Shown: in pieces, positions 1 through 8,461 of the stretch
Numbering within the stretch: position 1 is the first letter of the stretch
Layout of the letters: the number at the start of each line of letters is the position of its first letter
Source of the DNA: UBA1181 sp045226255
GTDB taxonomy: Bacteria; Bacteroidota; Bacteroidia; Bacteroidales; Paludibacteraceae
Direction of reading: 5' to 3'
Length of the DNA stretch: 64,000 nucleotides
Assembly (NCBI GenBank): GCA_045226255.1
Contig: JBGVCG010000036.1
Coordinates: 3,588-67,587, forward strand
Notes under the pieces: generated by a model
The model's database searches: none
The model's input: the letters and a program-made list of their open reading frames with translations, nothing else
Told to the model about the DNA's origin: nothing
Translations under genes and position numbers: made by a program

Positions 1-1199
1 TCACCGACGATCTGGTCCTTGATATCCTTGAAATGCACCAATCCATCGCAGTCGTTCTCGTAGTCGAAGTCCAACACCGCATCCAACTCCTGCAATTGGG
101 TCTTCAACTCCACCGTCGCACAACCCGTCTGCGCACTCGTCAACTTACAGCTATAATCGATGCCGACCTTCTTCAAATCATTCGGGATGATAGCCACAGA
201 AGGATCATTCGGGTCCGTTTCGACCCTAATACCGTCCGAGCGGGACCACTCATACGTACCGAATCCCACAGGCGCCATAATCCTCGCCGGCTCATCAATA
301 CAGTTCTTCACTTTCAACTCCAGTTTCTTGGTCTCACCCCAGAAGTATCCATATGCGCGGTGTCCACCAGGACCAATCACGCCATTGCTCTCCCTTAAAC
401 AGTCATGCACGATGATTTCGATCGTCACGTCCTGACCGATGTGCTTGGTGAGGTCGAAATTACCATAGGTCCAACGACGGAACGCATATTGGGTAATGTT
501 GTTCGCATCAGCGGAACCTCTACAGGTCGTCACAGGCTGGTCGTCCACCAACTCGAGCTCGGCGGCGTTATTACCATCCGCGTTGACGGTGAACTCACCA
601 CACGGGAGCCTCGTGTCCAATCCCGTGGCAGGGTCGAACAAAGTGACCGCAATGGCAAACGTAGGCAACTGCTCACCAGTATGTTCCGCGGTCGCCATAG
701 TGCGGGCGGACGTCAAGTCCGGGCAATGCAACACAGCAGCGAAGCAATAGGTGAACAAAGTAGTGTTCTCCGTCACCTTGAACTTATAGACCAACCGCTC
801 AGCGGCGGCGGGTTGATTCGCTCCACGGGCACCGTTGTTCTCCGGCATACCCGTACTACCGACACGGACAGTCGTCTTACCCTCCGGATTCGTCAGGAAA
901 TCCCAACAACGGATGACAGGATCGTTCGCGTCGGAAAAACCGTTCATGATCGAGATTCTCGGAGTATTCGTCACCCTCTGCCAAGGCTGGAACTTATATG
1001 TACTATCCGTATCGTCAAGATAAAAGCCTCCCGTGTATTGTTCCCAGTTCGCCAAATTACCCTCCTCGAAACTCAAGTTCGGAGTATCGATGTTGGTGTC
1101 CTGCGAAAACACATCCAAAAAGTTGAGCAACAATCCTATGATCATCACTCCCTTTATCGTTTTTGTCTGGAACATCCCAGTAATTAGATTTAAGGACAT
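1..1199 (-). CDS. secreted multi-domain surface protein, N-terminal part (cut by window start)
   Basis: An open frame runs on the minus strand from an ATG at 1199 off the window edge with no stop, so about 399 residues are visible. The N-terminus has a basic stretch and a hydrophobic run (VMIIGLLLNFLDVFSQ) that fits a signal peptide; a second ATG at 1175 (MFQTKTIKG) gives a more compact signal peptide and may be the true start. The mature part begins with a 'LSFEEGNLANWEQYTGG' segment typical of the first domain of large secreted Bacteroidota proteins, followed by beta-rich, Asp/Asn-rich sequence without catalytic motifs I recognise. Such proteins usually carry repeats and a T9SS or gliding-type C-terminal domain, but that end lies outside the window. 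Function unknown; probably a surface adhesin-like or matrix protein. The 426-base gap upstream suggests its own promoter, though I found no clear consensus copy. Confidence 0.75.
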   Translation of the reverse strand, partial: MSLNLITGMFQTKTIKGVMIIGLLLNFLDVFSQDTNIDTPNLSFEEGNLANWEQYTGGFYLDDTDSTYKFQPWQRVTNTPRISIMNGFSDANDPVIRCWDFLTNPEGKTTVRVGSTGMPENNGARGANQPAAAERLVYKFKVTENTTLFTYCFAAVLHCPDLTSARTMATAEHTGEQLPTFAIAVTLFDPATGLDTRLPCGEFTVNADGNNAAELELVDDQPVTTCRGSADANNITQYAFRRWTYGNFDLTKHIGQDVTIEIIVHDCLRESNGVIGPGGHRAYGYFWGETKKLELKVKNCIDEPARIMAPVGFGTYEWSRSDGIRVETDPNDPSVAIIPNDLKKVGIDYSCKLTSAQTGCATVELKTQLQELDAVLDFDYENDCDGLVHFKDIKDQIVG

Positions 1200-1625
1200 A
1201 ATCTTAAATTTTTAATTCGTGCATATACGTTTTTCTTGATATCAGAAGAAGATGCCAGCATACGTAATTCACTAAAAATCAATAGCGTGAAATAATCTGT
1301 TCAATAATATCAAACCTTTACATACACTCCCTTATAAGCATTCACTTCCTAATCACTCTTCTAAATCTCATACCTTCAAATACCATTATCTCAACATAAC
1401 AGTATATCCCTTTAACCCTTCTTTTTCACCTACAAAGATGTATATTTATTTTCTAACTTTTTACAATATTTCACCTTCTTTATGAAATTTTCAGTGAACA
1501 GACTCTTTCTTTCAGCAAAGGTCATCTATCAACACCTCAACGACACCCGATTTGTTGCCTCTTTCCCCTTATTAATAAATTATATATAAATATTGCACAA
1601 AAAATTGATTTAGAAAAACCGCTTT
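1200..1625. other. AT-rich intergenic region, no gene seen
   Basis: This 426-base stretch separates the permease stop from the start of the partial secreted-protein gene, both on the minus strand. It is AT-rich, has no convincing open frame or strong hairpin, and no clean minus-strand TAnnTTTG motif. It presumably carries the 3' end of the permease transcript and a promoter for the gene at 1199. Confidence 0.5.
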
Positions 1626-2627
1626 TCAACGTTTATTGGACAGAATAATCCACAAAACAACAGGTGCACCAATCAATGACGAGAGCGCATTGACAGGCAA
1701 GACATACCCATCCCCAGGCAGTTGGGAGAAGATATCACACAATAGCACCAACACCGCCCCACAAAGCATACAGCAAGGAGTCAGCAAACGATGGACGGAG
1801 GTCTGCAGAAGCCCCCTGACGATGTGCGGCACCGCAATGCCGATAAAACCGATCGGACCCGTGAAGGCTGTGGTCGCTCCCGTCAACAATGTGGCAGAGA
1901 GAATAATCATCCAGCGCATCCTCCGCACATCCACCCCAATACTGCTGGCGTAATCATCCCCTAAAAGCATCGCATCCAACGGTTTGAGCAGGAAGGGCAC
2001 AAAAACAACGCCTATGCCCACAAAGAGGGCCATGACCCGCAACTTCTCCCACGTGACGCCGGACAACGAACCTAGCGTCCAATTCACAAACATCTTGACG
2101 GAGTCCGGATCGCTGATGTTCTGCAGCAACGATATGGCTGATGTGGACAAACACCCTAACATGATGCCGGCAATCAACAGGGAGACCTTCTCCCTCAGCC
2201 GGAACGATACCGAAATGACTAGCAAGAAGAGAAGCGCCGCCCCTATCATGGAGGAGAACGCGACACCCCAGCCGGATACATATACGGAGGATATGCCTAA
2301 GGCGGAAAACAACAACAGATATACGGCGACTCCCAACGACGCGCCGGAACTGATTCCCAACACATACGGACCCACCAATGGGTTTCGGAAAAGCGTCTGC
2401 ATCCATAGTCCCGAAACGGAGAGGGATATGCCTACCAAAACAGCGGTGATGGCCTTGGGAATCCGAATGTCTACCATAATCGTCCGATGGATGGGGTCGC
2501 AACTTCCCTTGAACAGGGCTACGAATTCGCTGAAAGGGATATCCACACTCCCGAACAACACATCCACCACAAAAAGCACGATGGAAAGGGAAAAAAGTAT
2601 TATGAAAACCAACCTTTTACGATTCAT
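1626..2627 (-). CDS. FecCD-family ABC transporter permease (iron-chelate/cobalamin type)
   Basis: A 333-residue hydrophobic protein with about nine or ten membrane segments, the normal length for BtuC/FecCD permeases, which form the inner-membrane channel of importers for cobalamin, haem or ferric siderophores. Visible family signatures are 'RIPKAITAVLVGISLSVSGLWMQ' near residues 50-72 (split here from the typical RLPR..A...G..L..sG..mQ pattern), 'NPLVGPYVLGISSGAS' near 82-97 and 'GPIGFIGIAVPHIVR' near 255-269. It starts 6 bases after the stop of the binding-protein gene, so the two form one operon. No BtuD/FecE-type ATPase follows; the next gene downstream is an unrelated secreted protein, so the ATPase must come from elsewhere. 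Substrate cannot be told from sequence. Confidence 0.9.
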   Translation of the reverse strand: MNRKRLVFIILFSLSIVLFVVDVLFGSVDIPFSEFVALFKGSCDPIHRTIMVDIRIPKAITAVLVGISLSVSGLWMQTLFRNPLVGPYVLGISSGASLGVAVYLLLFSALGISSVYVSGWGVAFSSMIGAALLFLLVISVSFRLREKVSLLIAGIMLGCLSTSAISLLQNISDPDSVKMFVNWTLGSLSGVTWEKLRVMALFVGIGVVFVPFLLKPLDAMLLGDDYASSIGVDVRRMRWMIILSATLLTGATTAFTGPIGFIGIAVPHIVRGLLQTSVHRLLTPCCMLCGAVLVLLCDIFSQLPGDGYVLPVNALSSLIGAPVVLWIILSNKR

Positions 2628-2633
2628 GGCGAA

Positions 2634-3779
2634 CTACCTCCCCTCTCCTGATTTGACGCAACGTCCCAGATAAACGGTCTCATGTTCAGGCATCACCTCG
2701 GGATGAAGCACTGATATCAAATCCGCCAACACGACATCCGGCCTCGCCACCGCACTTTCGTAGAAATCGGTGATGTGCAGACCATCCGTCGTCTTCTCCC
2801 GCTTCTGGAAGTGGAAGAGATTACCGTTTTTGTACGATTTCATCTGGGAAAGACGGGGATCCAGATCCTCCAGTCTGACCGTCCCGCAGTTCATCCAAAA
2901 ATCCGCTTCAGAATAATGCGCCAGCAACCACTCCGTTCCACAGGTGACAGTGGGCACCATCGTATCGGCCAACAGATAATTTCCGCCCGCATCCTGGTAG
3001 AGCTTAGACATGAAGCCTTCCCCACCCGTCATGTACCACGTGTCTCCGTAAGATCCTGCGGAGAAGAGCGTCGGACGGGCCTGAACCGTATCCACCATCT
3101 GCTTTAGATCCACGTATCTTTGCTCGATGGTCTGGAAGATGGAATCCGCCATCGCATACCGATCAAAAAAGAGGGAGATGAATTTAATCCACTCCGTCCG
3201 GGCAAGTGCGGAAGACTCCTTCCACTCGAAGTTGTGGACAACCGGACAAACATTGGCATGGGGATCGTCTCGCAAATCGGAGAGGAACAGGACATCGGGA
3301 TGAGCGAACAACAAGCGTTCCCCGTTGATATCGAACGAGGAGCCCAAAGAGATGATATCCCCCCGGCTGACCTTTCCCCTGATTTCATCGGAGAAAATAA
3401 ACTTCGCGTCGCAGGTGGCCACCATCTTGTCCATAACCCCCAGAAGTTCCAGGAACCCGAACAATGTGCCGGAATTGGTGCCCAAACGCTCAACCGGTAT
3501 ATTGATTTTGCATGCATCATCAGGCACCTGAGCGGAGTCCCCGCGCACCAATGCATACCTGAACGTCACCTGCTGATCCGACCCGCCCGCATAGATAGTG
3601 GCAAGGTACCCATAAGACGTCTCATCCACGCCGAAATGGGTGGCATACCGAAGCGACAACGGATGTGACTGTGTATCAGGAGAAGAGGTTTCCCGCCTCG
3701 CATCACGACACGAAGGGAGAAATATCACTCCGACCACTGCAAGCACGCAAAAAGCAATATGTTTCGGAAAAAGTAACAT
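2634..3779 (-). CDS. periplasmic substrate-binding lipoprotein of iron-chelate/cobalamin ABC importer
   Basis: A 381-residue protein with a lipoprotein signal peptide: a hydrophobic run ends in the lipobox LPSC with Cys24. The body matches the TroA/BtuF-like helical-backbone binding-protein fold: 'PVERLGTNSGTLFGFLELLG' then '..DVLFLSDL' in lobe 1, and 'GGNYLLADT' plus a 'W' rich strand in lobe 2. It should deliver a chelate to the FecCD permease encoded just downstream. In Bacteroidota, close relatives often serve cobalamin or haem uptake; the substrate here is unknown. It is transcribed away from a TetR regulator, with 85 bases between the two start codons, so that regulator is a natural candidate to control it. 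Confidence 0.85.
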   Translation of the reverse strand: MLLFPKHIAFCVLAVVGVIFLPSCRDARRETSSPDTQSHPLSLRYATHFGVDETSYGYLATIYAGGSDQQVTFRYALVRGDSAQVPDDACKINIPVERLGTNSGTLFGFLELLGVMDKMVATCDAKFIFSDEIRGKVSRGDIISLGSSFDINGERLLFAHPDVLFLSDLRDDPHANVCPVVHNFEWKESSALARTEWIKFISLFFDRYAMADSIFQTIEQRYVDLKQMVDTVQARPTLFSAGSYGDTWYMTGGEGFMSKLYQDAGGNYLLADTMVPTVTCGTEWLLAHYSEADFWMNCGTVRLEDLDPRLSQMKSYKNGNLFHFQKREKTTDGLHITDFYESAVARPDVVLADLISVLHPEVMPEHETVYLGRCVKSGEGR

Positions 3780-3831
3780 GGCGCGAATTTAAAATTTTAA
3801 GGATTGTTATGCAAGATTTAGGAAAATGCTG

Positions 3832-3839
3832 TATTTTTG
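3832..3839 (+). promoter_or_regulatory. Bacteroidota -7 box for the TetR gene
   Basis: TATTTTTG fits the TAnnTTTG consensus 26 bases before the ATG at 3865. It lies after an in-frame ATG at 3826, so that upstream ATG could not be in the transcript; this decides the start at 3865. A good -33 TTTG is not seen; a TTG at 3804-3806 is slightly far. Confidence 0.55.
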
Positions 3840-3864
3840 TATGGATATATGCCTAAGAAATGAT

Positions 3865-4461
3865 ATGGGAACAATTAAAACAAGAAATTTATTAATTGAT
3901 GTAGCAAGAAAACTTTTCGCCGCCAAAGGTGTGGAGAACACGACGATGAACGATATCGCAGTGGCCGCCCAAAAGGGGAGAAGGACATTGTACACCTATT
4001 TCAAATCAAAAGAAGAGGTCTACTCCGCCGTCATAGAGAACGAGCTGTTCCAATTGGCGCACAAATTGCAGGAGGTAATGCAAAAAAGCCAGAGTCCATC
4101 GGAAAATCTGATCAACTATATCTTCATGAGGATGAGCCTCTTCCAGGAAGCTGTCCGCAGAAACGGTAACCTACGCGCCAGTTTCTTCAGCAATATCCAC
4201 CTGGTGGAGAAGGTTCGCCACAAACTGGACCTGCAAGAGCGCAGGATGCTGGAAAAAATCCTGTTGGAGGGCAATGCGCGCAACGTATTCAACGTGAAGA
4301 ATCCTAAATTCGCCGCCGCCCTGTTCCAATGCGCCCTGAAGGGTTGCGAGGTGCCGTTCATGCGCGGTGAATTGGCGCAATTTTCACTACCGGAAAACAA
4401 AAAGGCCTTCACGGACTTCCTGCTCAGCGGACTGACGGAGTTGAACATCATGTCCGAATAA
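3865..4461 (+). CDS. TetR/AcrR family transcriptional regulator
   Basis: A 198-residue protein, the usual TetR length. The N-terminal helix-turn-helix covers about residues 5-50, with 'TMNDIAVAAQKGRRTLYTYF' matching the recognition-helix signature and the following KSKEEVY turn. The C-terminal ligand-binding helices (about 60-195) show no feature that names the ligand. The start at 3865 was chosen over 3826 because the -7 promoter box lies between them and because MGTIKTRNLLIDVA is a typical TetR beginning. The gene diverges from the binding-protein/permease operon, and its operator is probably in the shared 85-base intergenic region. It ends 80 bases from a convergent ATP-grasp-like gene. 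Confidence 0.9.
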   Translation: MGTIKTRNLLIDVARKLFAAKGVENTTMNDIAVAAQKGRRTLYTYFKSKEEVYSAVIENELFQLAHKLQEVMQKSQSPSENLINYIFMRMSLFQEAVRRNGNLRASFFSNIHLVEKVRHKLDLQERRMLEKILLEGNARNVFNVKNPKFAAALFQCALKGCEVPFMRGELAQFSLPENKKAFTDFLLSGLTELNIMSE

Positions 4462-4541
4462 GAGGAGAGGCGCGCTACCCTATTCTCCCCGTGAATCACC
4501 TTACTTTTATATAAAGAAAGATTTGCGCAAAACAAGACGCA

Positions 4542-5717
4542 TCATTCTTCCTTCACATGGATCGTCGCCGCATAACGGGCGTTTTCACCGACAAAAGTGA
4601 GCGGTAAAAAGCCGGAGCGTATCCTACCATTCTGAATAACAAGGGGATAATCCCTCGAATAATCGGAACAAATTTTCGCCAATTCATCGGACGATCTGTT
4701 CGCCCATATCACGAATTCACCGACGGAGGAAGGAGATAGATACCTATCGGTTATGATCCTCGCGCACACCCCCATGTTCATCCGTAGATTCACCTCCACG
4801 CAAGGATGGATCCACCTACCCGTCTCGTCTTCCACCACCATCATGTCGACCCCGAAATAACCTTGGTAGTAAGGTGCCACGGAAGAGGCGAAAAACACCT
4901 CCAGGCAATGCGCCACCTCCCGAAAAGCTGTTTCACCGATGGATTCGCCCAATTTTTTCTCTATCAATTCGTTAGGCATCAAATAGTTGCCTCGATAAGT
5001 GCCCATTCCATCGGCGGAAAAGTAGGAATACCCCGCAAAAGAGACCGCCTTGCCGTCACTGAAGAACTCCATGGCGAAATCCGCCACTTTTCCATAAACA
5101 TGCTCCCCGATAACGCTTCCCTGCCTAGCCAACACATTGGAGCACCACGATTCCAACGAACCGCCCCGCTCCTCGTTGACCCACCGCAGACCTTTTCCGC
5201 TACATGACCACGGGGCCTTCAGCACACAATGCGGAGAAGCATCGATGAATTGGCGGATTTCCTGCAAAGAACCCAACTCTTGGGGCATACCAAACGAACG
5301 AGGCAACAACCCATTGTTTCCCAAACATTTAAGCACCTCAATGGTGAAGCGGCGGTGGGACAAATTCCTCAAAGTGGCCACATCCACCGAGATTTTCCGC
5401 TTCGCATACTTGTTCCATTCATTGAGCAACGCTCCGTTCCACCCCCAAGGCACCAGCTCATCCTCCTCCGACTGGTGGCGACACCGTTCTGCGAAAGGAG
5501 TCCATTCCACCGAGATTCCCAACCGAGCGAAGACATCCGCATGCCAATCGGAAGGCACAACATTCCGCGACAAGACCAATTCACCGTTCCGGGCAAACCA
5601 GACAGGCAACAGGGACAAGTCCGTGGCGAGTTGCACGGCCGACGCTGGCGGATTGTAATGCCCGCCTCCATGGGCCAACGCCAAATCATTTTCGGGATTG
5701 AAATAGTGGCACCTCAT
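4542..5717 (-). CDS. ATP-grasp-like protein of unknown substrate
   Basis: A 391-residue protein beginning MRCHYFNPENDLALA, a start I associate with a conserved Bacteroidota hypothetical family. Two segments suggest an ATP-grasp fold: 'VLKAPWSCSGKGLRWV' (about residues 165-180, a Lys plus glycine-rich loop for nucleotide binding) and 'CVEVNLRMNMG' (about 304-314, acidic and Asn metal-binding strand). ATP-grasp enzymes join a carboxylate to an amine or thiol, but the substrate here is unknown. It begins 9 bases after the phosphopantetheinyl transferase stop, so it sits in an operon with that gene and gldF. No membrane segment or signal peptide. Confident that it is a gene; moderately confident of the fold. 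Confidence 0.75.
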   Translation of the reverse strand: MRCHYFNPENDLALAHGGGHYNPPASAVQLATDLSLLPVWFARNGELVLSRNVVPSDWHADVFARLGISVEWTPFAERCRHQSEEDELVPWGWNGALLNEWNKYAKRKISVDVATLRNLSHRRFTIEVLKCLGNNGLLPRSFGMPQELGSLQEIRQFIDASPHCVLKAPWSCSGKGLRWVNEERGGSLESWCSNVLARQGSVIGEHVYGKVADFAMEFFSDGKAVSFAGYSYFSADGMGTYRGNYLMPNELIEKKLGESIGETAFREVAHCLEVFFASSVAPYYQGYFGVDMMVVEDETGRWIHPCVEVNLRMNMGVCARIITDRYLSPSSVGEFVIWANRSSDELAKICSDYSRDYPLVIQNGRIRSGFLPLTFVGENARYAATIHVKEE

Positions 5718-5726
5718 AGTCCGTCA

Positions 5727-6338
5727 TCAATTATGCACCATCACAAAATCAGGGAAGATACAAAAACGAAGGGTGACAGACGGTCTATCCTCCACATCCG
5801 CCTCTATCGTACATTGTTCCATATCCAACGCCTTGATGGTAATCTGCTCCCAATACTCGGGACGCAACCCTTCAAACAACTTATAGATCGCCTCCTTGGC
5901 GGACCAGCAAAGCAAAAGAGGAATTCTATCGGTGGAATCGATGATCCGTTGCTCCTCCGCACGCAGAAACTTATCCCTGACGTGGAAAATCTTATCGGAA
6001 AATTGCTCTATATCCAAGCCCACTTCCCGGTGCGGACTAAGCAGAACAGCCGCATAACCTTTTGTATGAGAGATGCTTATGTACAAATGCTCCTCCGATA
6101 GGAAAGGTTTCCCCATTTCATCGTGGAAAACGTCACACTCATGCCCCAACGCATCCAGCAACAAGGCACGCACAGAGAGGTACTCCTGCCTCCTTTTCAC
6201 CGACTTATGGCGCTCCACCTCAGACTGGTAAAGACCCTTTTTATCGGAAAAGAGGGAAAGCAGATCCTCGACAGGCTCATCCATCTTCCAAATGGAGAGG
6301 ATTTCCCCGTCGGCGTTTCTGTCACAATGATAAAGCAT
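5727..6338 (-). CDS. 4'-phosphopantetheinyl transferase superfamily protein
   Basis: A 203-residue protein with the superfamily motifs in order: 'DEMGKPFL' (about 72-79), 'LYISISHTKGYAAVLLS' (about 84-100), 'VGLDIEQF' (about 106-113, Mg-binding Asp and Glu) and 'CWSAKEAIYKLFEG' (about 144-157). The length fits the Sfp type more than the short AcpS type. It should move the 4'-phosphopantetheine arm of coenzyme A onto a carrier protein in the cytoplasm. No carrier protein or synthase is encoded in the window, so the target may simply be the fatty-acid acyl carrier protein. It lies 11 bases downstream of gldF and 9 bases upstream of the ATP-grasp-like gene. Confidence 0.9.
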   Translation of the reverse strand: MLYHCDRNADGEILSIWKMDEPVEDLLSLFSDKKGLYQSEVERHKSVKRRQEYLSVRALLLDALGHECDVFHDEMGKPFLSEEHLYISISHTKGYAAVLLSPHREVGLDIEQFSDKIFHVRDKFLRAEEQRIIDSTDRIPLLLCWSAKEAIYKLFEGLRPEYWEQITIKALDMEQCTIEADVEDRPSVTLRFCIFPDFVMVHN

Positions 6339-6349
6339 AGGCTACGGAA

Positions 6350-7078
6350 TTATCCCTTTCTATCGATGATTTCCTTCGTGAAGAACAGGAAGATGACAAT
6401 ACCGATAATATAATAGATGACGTCACGGCTATCGATCACGCCGCGGCTCATCGATTCATAATGAGCACTGATGCCCAACGAGGCGATGAAACTCTCCGTC
6501 TGTCCGTCGGACGCCATGCCGGAAACGATGTCGAACCCGATGTATGCGAAGAAGCACAACACCGCGGCCACGATGAACGAAATGATCTGATTATCCGTGA
6601 GCGAGGAGGCGAACAGACCCACCGCCGTATAGAAAGTGGCCAGAAAGAAGAGTCCAATATAAGAGCCCCAGGTACCTCCCATGTCTATATTACCCATCGG
6701 ATCGCCCAAAAGCCAAACAGACAAGAAGAAAAGCAACGTCGGCACCAAGGAGAACAAAACCAGCGCCACGCCCGCCAGATATTTAGAGAGGACGATGCTC
6801 CAACTGGAAATAGGGCGCGTCTTCAACAATTCTATGGTACCCGTCCTACGCTCCTCCGCGAAAAGACGCATAGTCACCGCCGGCACAAGGAAAAGGTAGA
6901 GCCAAGGCGCAAAGTAGAAAAGTCCGTCCATGTTGGCGTAACCATTATCCAAAATATTTTCCTCACCAGGGAAGACCCACAGGAAAAGACCCGTCAGGGC
7001 AAGAAACACGCCAATGACGATGTACCCCATCGGAGAGGAGAAAAAATTGCAGAATTCCTTTTTAAATAATGCGAGCAT
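6350..7078 (-). CDS. gldF: gliding-motility-associated ABC transporter permease GldF
   Basis: A 242-residue ABC-2 permease with about six membrane helices. It has the N-terminal 'KKEFCNFFSSPMGYIVIGVF' region and the 'RLFAEERRTGTIELLKTRPIS' cytoplasmic loop typical of GldF. GldF with GldG and GldA forms an inner-membrane ABC transporter linked to gliding and T9SS function in Flavobacterium; non-gliding Bacteroidales also carry it. Normally gldG follows gldF, but here the next gene is a phosphopantetheinyl transferase, so gldG is missing from its usual place. The gene diverges from rpsP with 130 bases between, and a minus-strand TATTTTTG box lies 34 bases ahead of its ATG. Confidence 0.85.
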   Translation of the reverse strand: MLALFKKEFCNFFSSPMGYIVIGVFLALTGLFLWVFPGEENILDNGYANMDGLFYFAPWLYLFLVPAVTMRLFAEERRTGTIELLKTRPISSWSIVLSKYLAGVALVLFSLVPTLLFFLSVWLLGDPMGNIDMGGTWGSYIGLFFLATFYTAVGLFASSLTDNQIISFIVAAVLCFFAYIGFDIVSGMASDGQTESFIASLGISAHYESMSRGVIDSRDVIYYIIGIVIFLFFTKEIIDRKG

Positions 7079-7111
7079 AGCCTTTTATACCTATTTTCCT
7101 TTTTTTCAGCG

Positions 7112-7119
7112 CAAAAATA
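7112..7119 (-). promoter_or_regulatory. -7 box for the gldF operon
   Basis: The minus strand reads TATTTTTG here, a TAnnTTTG match 33 bases before the gldF ATG. No clear -33 TTTG is seen, so this is a weak prediction. Confidence 0.4.
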
Positions 7120-7152
7120 AGAAAATGTTTTTAATATTCGGAAAATTAATGC

Positions 7153-7160
7153 TACCTTTG
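7153..7160 (+). promoter_or_regulatory. -7 box of the rpsP promoter
   Basis: TACCTTTG matches TAnnTTTG, 48 bases before the rpsP ATG. The -33 region has only a T-rich run. The placement before a highly expressed ribosomal gene makes it credible. Confidence 0.6.
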
Positions 7161-7208
7161 CGCCGCTTTTTAAGCGAAAGAAGTTTAACAAATTATTAAT
7201 TAAAAAGA

Positions 7209-7787
7209 ATGGCAACCAAAATTAGATTGCAAAGACACGGCCGCAAGGGGTACGCGTATTACCACATCGTCGTAGCAGATAGCAGGGCACCACGTGATGG
7301 TAAGTACATTGAGAGAATCGGATCATACAATCCGAACACAAATCCTGCTACAGTTGACTTAAACTTCGACAGAGCATTGTACTGGGTAATGACCGGTGCA
7401 CAGCCAACTGACACAACAAGAAACCTTTTGAGCGACAAGGGTGTATACCTGAAGAAGCACTTGTTGGGTGGCGTTAAGAAGGGCGCATTCAAGGAGGAAG
7501 AGGTTGAGAAGAGATTCCAAGCTTGGTTGAACGAGAAGGAGAAGAAGAACAACGCTATCGTTACAGAGCAGAACACGAAGAAGATTGCATCCGCCAAGAA
7601 ACGTTTGGAGGAGGAGCAAGCTATCAACAAGACTAAGTCTGAGGCTCTCGCTAAGAAGAGAGCTGAGGCTGCAGCAGCACTTGAGGCAGCAGCCAAGGAA
7701 GCAGCGGCAGAGGCAGCTGAGGCAATCGCCGAGGCAGAGGCTCCAGCAGCTGAGGCTCCAGCCACTGAAGAGAAGGCAGCTGAGTAA
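7209..7787 (+). CDS. rpsP: 30S ribosomal protein S16 with long C-terminal extension
   Basis: The first ~80 residues are S16: 'ATKIRLQRHGRKGYAYYHIVVADSR' (split: KIRLQRHGRKG then YAYYHIVVAD) followed by 'RDGKYIERIGSYNPNTNPA'. S16 helps assemble the central and 5' domains of the 30S subunit. The total of 192 residues is about twice the usual 80-90: residues ~85-150 are Lys/Glu-rich and ~150-192 are almost pure Ala and Glu, likely one long helix. Extended S16 proteins are usual in Bacteroidota, so I take the tail as native. The gene is monocistronic, with its own promoter and a strong terminator. Confidence 0.97.
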   Translation: MATKIRLQRHGRKGYAYYHIVVADSRAPRDGKYIERIGSYNPNTNPATVDLNFDRALYWVMTGAQPTDTTRNLLSDKGVYLKKHLLGGVKKGAFKEEEVEKRFQAWLNEKEKKNNAIVTEQNTKKIASAKKRLEEEQAINKTKSEALAKKRAEAAAALEAAAKEAAAEAAEAIAEAEAPAAEAPATEEKAAE

Positions 7788-7810
7788 ATAGCAGACCTTT
7801 ATGCAACAAA

Positions 7811-7844
7811 AGAGACATCCGTGATACGGGTGTCTCTTTTTTAA
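7811..7844 (+). terminator. intrinsic terminator of rpsP
   Basis: An 11-bp stem (AGAGACATCCG with CGGGTGTCTCT, one G-U pair) and a 5-base loop are followed by a run of T. Confidence 0.85.
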
Positions 7845-8037
7845 TTTTGAATTATGAATTACAGTTTATGGTGTAATCAATTACGAATTGAAAGGATCTA
7901 TCGTCTGTGAGTCAACGTGTTTATAGATTTATTTTATTAAACTATAAATCAATATCTTACAAACTATTTAAACAAATACTTTCACGTGGGGGCAAATAGA
8001 TTCTTTCCACTTTCCCTCGAAAAAACTCTAACATTTA

Positions 8038-8069
8038 TTTGCAATTCTTAAATAAAATTAGTAATATTG
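8038..8069 (+). promoter_or_regulatory. promoter of the small membrane-protein gene
   Basis: TTTG at 8038-8041 and TAATATTG at 8062-8069 with a 20-base spacer; the -7 box has one mismatch to TAnnTTTG. The rest of 7845-8143 shows no other feature. Confidence 0.4.
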
Positions 8070-8143
8070 TATATGGAAGTCGGAAACAAATAAAAACGGC
8101 TTCGCAAAATGGAACTTTATTATTAACTAAAAATTTATGTATT

Positions 8144-8313
8144 ATGACACTTTCAGCTCCTAAACAAATCATTTGGGTTATAGCCGTAATTCTCGGCGTA
8201 TTGGGCATTTTAAGTTATTTTGTAGCGATTCCTTTCGTTTCAGCCAACGGTTTTGGTTCGTAAGCGCTGCGTTCGCATTATTGGCTATAGCAACACTCGT
8301 GAAAGGGCTGTAA
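8144..8313 (+). pseudogene. small two-helix membrane protein, interrupted by a one-base frameshift
   Basis: Translation from the ATG at 8144 gives MTLSAPKQIIWVIAVILGVLG and so on, then stops at 8261-8263 after 39 residues. Immediately after, the -1 frame from 8254 reads WFVSAAFALLAIATLVKGL and stops at 8311-8313. Joining the two at the T run 8251-8254 gives a 56-residue protein with two membrane segments, matching a short conserved Bacteroidota family I recognise in outline (hydrophobic helix, 'VAIPFVS', second helix, KGL end). One extra T in the four-T run would restore a single frame. It may be a true mutation, a sequencing or assembly error in a homopolymer, or a programmed -1 shift, since UUU can re-pair after slipping. 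A promoter-like pair lies upstream and a terminator hairpin follows. Function unknown. Confidence 0.65.
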
Positions 8314-8338
8314 GCAGTCATTACGTGTTTGACATAGA

Positions 8339-8366
8339 GGGGGAAAGCCGAAAACTTTCCCCCTTT
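8339..8366 (+). terminator. intrinsic terminator after the small membrane-protein gene
   Basis: A perfect 9-bp stem (GGGGGAAAG with CTTTCCCCC), 7-base loop, then TTTG and further T. Confidence 0.7.
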
Positions 8367-8461
8367 GTTGTACATATCTTTCCCCTATTTTTAAAGAGCA
8401 ACCCATGTTTTTGAAAAAAAAACACTATTGGAAAAGGAAAAGACATATTTGATTGATTGTT

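Noticed and set aside
405..1187. A 260-residue plus-strand frame at the window start
   Set aside because: It is antisense to the secreted-protein gene, which has a signal peptide and sensible composition. The plus frame is Arg-rich with no domain.
7209..7787. S16 tail considered as a fusion or frameshift artefact
   Set aside because: Long Ala/Glu-rich S16 tails are normal in Bacteroidota and the frame ends just before a good terminator.
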